The notes beneath the pieces were generated by a model that was given only the letters and a program-made list of their open reading frames with translations, searched no databases and was not told the origin of the DNA. Shown here one piece after another: positions 60,782 through 64,000 of a stretch of DNA of 64,000 bases. The position numbers and the translations under genes are program-made. The DNA is from CAYOUV01 sp963790075 (GTDB taxonomy: Bacteria > Chloroflexota > Anaerolineae > Anaerolineales > Villigracilaceae), in assembly GCA_963790075.1 (NCBI GenBank), contig CAWBNG010000003.1, positions 248,001 through 312,000 on the forward strand, written 5' to 3'. Position 1 is the first letter of the stretch. The number at the start of each line of letters is the position of its first letter.

Positions 60782-61501
60782 ATGAAAAATCGATTTATAT
60801 TGCAAATTCTAGTCGCACTGGCAATTTTGAGCAGCCTTGTTTTGAGTGCCTGTGGACCCAGCACTCCCGAACCGACTCCAACTTTGAGCCCGGAAATGAT
60901 CCAAACCCTGGCCGTGGCAACCTTCCAGGCCGGCCTGACTCAGACGGCCATTGCCAATCCATCCCCGACGCCGACTGCTACCGAAACGCCGGTTCCCACC
61001 AACACCCCTGCTCCCACCAATACCCCGGGTACCCCCCTGGCCCTGGGTACGGGCCTGGGACCGACTGCCTCCTGCTACGGCATGGGTTTCGTCTCGGATG
61101 TGAGCATCCCGGACAACACTTCCATGACCCCGGGCCAGACCTTCACCAAGACCTGGAAGGTCGGCAACACTGGCAGCTGTGCCTGGGAGGCCGGTTTCAA
61201 ATTTAATTTTGTGGGTGGGGATGCGATGGGCGCTGGCGCGCTGACACTCTCCCAGGCCGTCCAGCCGGGAGGGACCATCGACTTGTCTGTGCCGATGACC
61301 GCCCCCACCAGCAAGACCGGTTCGATCCAGGGCAACTGGCGCATGTCCACCGCCAACGGGACATCTTTTGGCGATGAGGTCTACGTGATCATCGATGTCG
61401 GCGGATCAACTGCCACGCCCTCAGCCACGGGCAGTGCCTCAAGTCCCAGCCCCACTGCGAGCAACACCCCGACCGCAACTAGCACAGTCCCAACACCATA
61501 A
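60782..61501 (+). CDS. Lipoprotein with an NBR1-type Ig-like domain
   Basis: The 239-residue protein has a lipobox (VLSACG), a Thr/Pro-rich linker (about 28-85), an NBR1 Ig-like domain at about 98-206 (FVSDVSIPDNTSMTPGQTFTKTWKV, NTGSCAWEAGFKF, GGTIDLSVPMTAP, GNWRMSTANGTSFGDEVYVII) and a Ser/Thr/Pro tail. The Trp/Cys pattern TWKVxNTGSCxW is diagnostic. In eukaryotes this domain recruits cargo in autophagy; in Chloroflexota it is common on secreted proteins, where its function is unknown. AGAAAGGAG lies before the ATG. Confidence 0.85.
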   Translation: MKNRFILQILVALAILSSLVLSACGPSTPEPTPTLSPEMIQTLAVATFQAGLTQTAIANPSPTPTATETPVPTNTPAPTNTPGTPLALGTGLGPTASCYGMGFVSDVSIPDNTSMTPGQTFTKTWKVGNTGSCAWEAGFKFNFVGGDAMGAGALTLSQAVQPGGTIDLSVPMTAPTSKTGSIQGNWRMSTANGTSFGDEVYVIIDVGGSTATPSATGSASSPSPTASNTPTATSTVPTP

Positions 61502-61599
61502 ATTTCACTTGCACGTTCGATATAAGGGGAGCGGATGCCTACCTGCATCCGCTCTCCTGTTTCATACCCTATACCTTCCCAAATCGATTACCTGGAATT

Positions 61600-62106
61600 T
61601 TAAAAGCCACATCCGTCCGGTTGAGGGGCCTGGAATTCCACCTCAGCCGCAAAATCGGGTCCAACCTCAACCGGCAGGAAGCCAGCGCGAAGTGTGCCTT
61701 TCAAAACGCTGCCACCGTAGCCACCGGGATGCAAATGAGCGCGGACCAGGACGACTGTATCTGGCGCGATCGGGACGGGTCCACCCGAACGCGAAAACGG
61801 CTGCTCATCGACGTGGCTGTGCAGCAGGATGCGCCGGTAGATCAGATCTCCATCCTGGCTCAACACTTCCCACCAATCGGCATACTGGTCGCAACCTTTG
61901 TCGGGGCTGGATATTTCCACCAGGAACTGGTAAGCCTGCGGGCTACCGGTCACCTTCACGGACAAGACATTGGCTGATTTTTGAGCTGACACCAGCGTAA
62001 CCTCCTGATTCGAATCACTTTGGGCGGGATATCCGTTCACCCCACAACCCGGGATGAGTGTCAGGACGATCATAACAGGCAATCTCAACTGGCGCTTACA
62101 ACTCAT
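61600..62106 (-). CDS. Lipoprotein of unknown function
   Basis: ATG 62106 (MSCKRQLRLPVMIVLTLIPGC) gives a short lipoprotein signal with the Cys at about residue 21. The 168-residue product has a beta-rich domain with regular strands (EVTLVSAQKSANVLSVKVTG, PQAYQFLVEISSPDKGCDQY, DTVVLVRAHLHPGG) and a C-terminal Cys. No family is recognised. It stands alone, convergent with the NBR1 lipoprotein gene and divergent from the 62214 gene. Confidence 0.6.
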   Translation of the reverse strand: MSCKRQLRLPVMIVLTLIPGCGVNGYPAQSDSNQEVTLVSAQKSANVLSVKVTGSPQAYQFLVEISSPDKGCDQYADWWEVLSQDGDLIYRRILLHSHVDEQPFSRSGGPVPIAPDTVVLVRAHLHPGGYGGSVLKGTLRAGFLPVEVGPDFAAEVEFQAPQPDGCGF

Positions 62107-62213
62107 CACATACCCTCTATTTTTCCAGACGACAATTCTTTCGGGCATTATAATATGCTGAGGGGATTTATCCGCATTGATTTTGGAAATTCAAGGGATC
62201 TTTCGGAGGCATA

Positions 62214-63302
62214 ATGAATCAATTGACCAAGCATGTCCGCAAGCCAGTCGAGCGCGAGGAGGCGGAAAAATACATTCGCTTGGTGCTGCTTAGTTTTGCA
62301 ATCAGCGTGTCGGGGACGCGCTTGTTCCTCTATCTAACCGGCTATCCGCAGCTTGGAAATTCGACCCTGCACTTTGCCCATCTGCTGTGGGGCGGGTTGC
62401 TGCTTTTCATCGGGGCAATGCTGTTGATCATTTATGCCAACCGCTGGATCAACCGCCTGGGAGCGATTTTAACGGGCGCCGGCGTCGGTCTGTTCATGGA
62501 CGAGGTCGGCAAATTCATCACCCGCAGCAACGATTACTTCTTTCCGGCCGCCGCACCCATTGTCTATGCCTTCTTTCTGCTGGTCATGCTGCTTTACCTG
62601 GAAATTCGGCGCCCCAACCGACAAGACGCGCGCTCGGAAATGTACCGTGTGTTCGACACGCTTGAGGAAGTTTTAGATCGCGACCTGGACCACCAGGAAC
62701 GCGCCGACCTGGAAGCGCGCTTGCATTTCATCATCGATCATGCCGAACATCCCGACCTGTCGCACCTGGCTGAAGAGCTGCTGCACTTCGTGCAGTCCGA
62801 TCAAATTTCCCTGGTAGTCCACAACCCGGACTGGTTGGAGCGGTTGACTCAAAAAGCCAGGACTTATGAAAAACGCTGGTTCCCACAAGAGCGGCTGAAG
62901 ACGATATTGGTAAGTGGGCTGAGTGTGCTGGGAATCTGGTCCATGCGTGATCTGTCCCTGTGGTTATTCGAACTGCCTGCACCGGTGCGTTTGCAGCAAA
63001 CGCTCCTGGAGTTGATCACCGCCGGAAGGCTGGGGAGTATGACCGGACTGCAATGGCTGACCGCTGAAACCGCCTTGAAGGCGGCCTGTGGTTTGATCCT
63101 GTTGATCGGAGCCGGATTATTGGTAACCAGGCACGACAAGCTGGGACTGCTCTTTGGATACTTTGGCCTGCTGTTGCTCCTGACAATTGCCAATCTTCTG
63201 GAATTCTATTTCAACCAGTTCTCGACTATCGTACCCGCCACTATCCAGTTTGTCTTGTTGCTGATCTTGATCTACTACCGCAGACGCTTTCATCCTGCCT
63301 GA
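62214..63302 (+). CDS. Multi-pass membrane protein, unknown function
   Basis: The 362-residue protein has four helices at about 25-125 (including GGLLLFIGAMLLIIYA and APIVYAFFLLVMLLYLEI), a soluble helical middle of about 130 residues (DTLEEVLDRDLDHQERADLEARLHFIIDH) and four more helices from about 230. An acidic motif GLFMDEVGKFIT sits between helices 3 and 4 and could be functional. AGGCATA precedes ATG 62214. I recognise no family. Confidence 0.68.
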   Translation: MNQLTKHVRKPVEREEAEKYIRLVLLSFAISVSGTRLFLYLTGYPQLGNSTLHFAHLLWGGLLLFIGAMLLIIYANRWINRLGAILTGAGVGLFMDEVGKFITRSNDYFFPAAAPIVYAFFLLVMLLYLEIRRPNRQDARSEMYRVFDTLEEVLDRDLDHQERADLEARLHFIIDHAEHPDLSHLAEELLHFVQSDQISLVVHNPDWLERLTQKARTYEKRWFPQERLKTILVSGLSVLGIWSMRDLSLWLFELPAPVRLQQTLLELITAGRLGSMTGLQWLTAETALKAACGLILLIGAGLLVTRHDKLGLLFGYFGLLLLLTIANLLEFYFNQFSTIVPATIQFVLLLILIYYRRRFHPA

Positions 63303-63331
63303 TCCAAATTGGTCCGCTGTATGGCAGTTTC

Positions 63332-63823
63332 CTATTCGGACAATCGCCTGCGTAAACTTAAAAGCATACCGTAGTACACCACCATCAAGACCAACCCGGA
63401 GGTCAAGGCGATCATATTGGTGTGAGTTGCGAGCACGTCCTGATATCGGAGGATTGACGTGAAATAAATTGCGCTTGGCACTGAGATTCCCATACTGGCC
63501 AGGGCTGGGATTGAAGGCGACCGCAAACGCATCAAATACACGAAAACGATCAAGCCCATCCCGGCCGAAATCCACAGGCCCAGCACAAAGATGGCCTGCG
63601 CAATGCGGACTTCGACCTGTGTTTTGAGGGCCACCATGATTACAATTCCCCCCACGACGCTTACCACAGCCGGCAGGATCATCAAAAAATGGACGGTCGA
63701 GAGCAGGCGTGACTTGATCCAGCGTTCTGCGAAATACGGCAATGCCCGTCGCAGGGAGGCTCCACTTTGCCAGACTGCCACGGCCAGGATGACCGTCCCC
63801 AGGATTAGTAATAACGTGTTCAA
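63332..63823 (-). CDS. Small membrane protein, unknown function
   Basis: The 163-residue protein has an N-terminal helix (NTLLLILGTVILAVAVW) and three or four further helices (LMILPAVVSVVGGIVIMVAL, AIFVLGLWISAGMGLIVFVY, MIALTSGLVLMVVYYGMLL), ending in a basic tail. No conserved domain is recognised. GGGAGGT lies before ATG 63823. It is convergent with the 62214 membrane protein and follows the partial gene at the right edge. Confidence 0.6.
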   Translation of the reverse strand: MNTLLLILGTVILAVAVWQSGASLRRALPYFAERWIKSRLLSTVHFLMILPAVVSVVGGIVIMVALKTQVEVRIAQAIFVLGLWISAGMGLIVFVYLMRLRSPSIPALASMGISVPSAIYFTSILRYQDVLATHTNMIALTSGLVLMVVYYGMLLSLRRRLSE

Positions 63824-63876
63824 ATCTCACCTCCCAAATCTTCGCAATCATACCGGCAGCTTCTGCCCGGATTGCC

Positions 63877-64000
63877 TTACAACACGCTTTCTACATAGGG
63901 CAATCGCAACCCACCCAGAAAAGCGTCCATAATTTCGACCTGATCCTGAGTGAGCGGATGGCCAAACAGTCGCCGCAGATGGGACAGGATTGCCTGCCGG
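63877..64000 (-). CDS. 3' end of an unrecognised gene (partial, cut by window edge)
   Basis: An open frame enters from the right edge and ends at TAA 63879-63877. The visible 40 residues are helical and amphipathic (RQAILSHLRRLFGHPL, then DQVEIMDAFLGGLRLPYVES). Too little remains for a function. Confidence 0.5.
   Translation of the reverse strand, partial: RQAILSHLRRLFGHPLTQDQVEIMDAFLGGLRLPYVESVL

Overview
The window looks like a chromosomal segment of a Chloroflexota bacterium, most likely of the Anaerolineae type. This is an inference from gene content: secreted proteins with Thr/Pro-rich linkers, an NBR1-type Ig lipoprotein, a TtuA/TtuB tRNA-thiolation pair, many GAF/HD-GYP signalling proteins, SMC, and sigma-A-like promoters with TATAAT boxes. 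Base composition is moderate, and most of the window is ordinary core genome with a few mobile insertions. Both ends cut genes: a response regulator at 1 and an unrecognised gene at 64000.

Layout: 1-1550 holds a minus-strand response regulator / V4R / Roadblock signalling operon, divergent from an L,D-transpeptidase (1754-2914). A 1.3 kb insertion sequence with a broken transposase (2977-4268) sits immediately upstream of rpsF-ssb-rpsR and a membrane-anchored parvulin. Then come smc-rnc (minus), an aldo/keto reductase, and aspS (12616-14388). The aspS gene is preceded by what reads as a complete transcription attenuator: an Asn/Asp-rich leader peptide followed by mutually exclusive antiterminator and terminator stems. 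A 750-bp non-coding stretch with several structured RNAs and terminators follows (14430-15120), ahead of an EamA transporter and glnA. 17629-20942 carries an AlkX/YcaQ-type glycosylase, a queuosine-precursor transporter and ttuA-ttuB. Three tRNA genes (Phe, Gly, Cys) precede an IS607-type element with a frameshifted tnpB (21460-23191).

23443-27888 is one large PAS/GAF/HD-GYP sensor gene split by a single in-frame TAA. A long minus-strand block follows: tyrS, small membrane proteins and lipoproteins, a TIGR01777 epimerase, and, beyond a plus-strand HNH gene, an MBL hydrolase, an ABC exporter with a SpoIIM-like permease, lgt, a CDP-alcohol phosphotransferase, ftsK, an S1 protein, a 7TM-GAF-HTH protein, a GNAT enzyme and purine nucleoside phosphorylase. 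Divergent from that is an HD-GYP protein whose stop overlaps the start of a diguanylate cyclase. The last third carries ltaE, rluD, lspA, tauE, alr, degV, a deoxynucleoside kinase, lysE, a Drr-type ABC exporter with a palindromic operator over its promoter, a sedolisin protease without a propeptide, and several secreted or membrane proteins of unknown function.

Recurrent themes are cyclic-di-GMP signalling (two HD-GYP proteins, one GGDEF enzyme, one response regulator with a GGDEF-like remnant), tRNA charging and modification (aspS, tyrS, ttuAB, yhhQ, rluD on rRNA) and envelope biogenesis (lgt, lspA, alr, L,D-transpeptidase, ABC exporters). All functional calls are read from sequence motifs; no database search was run.
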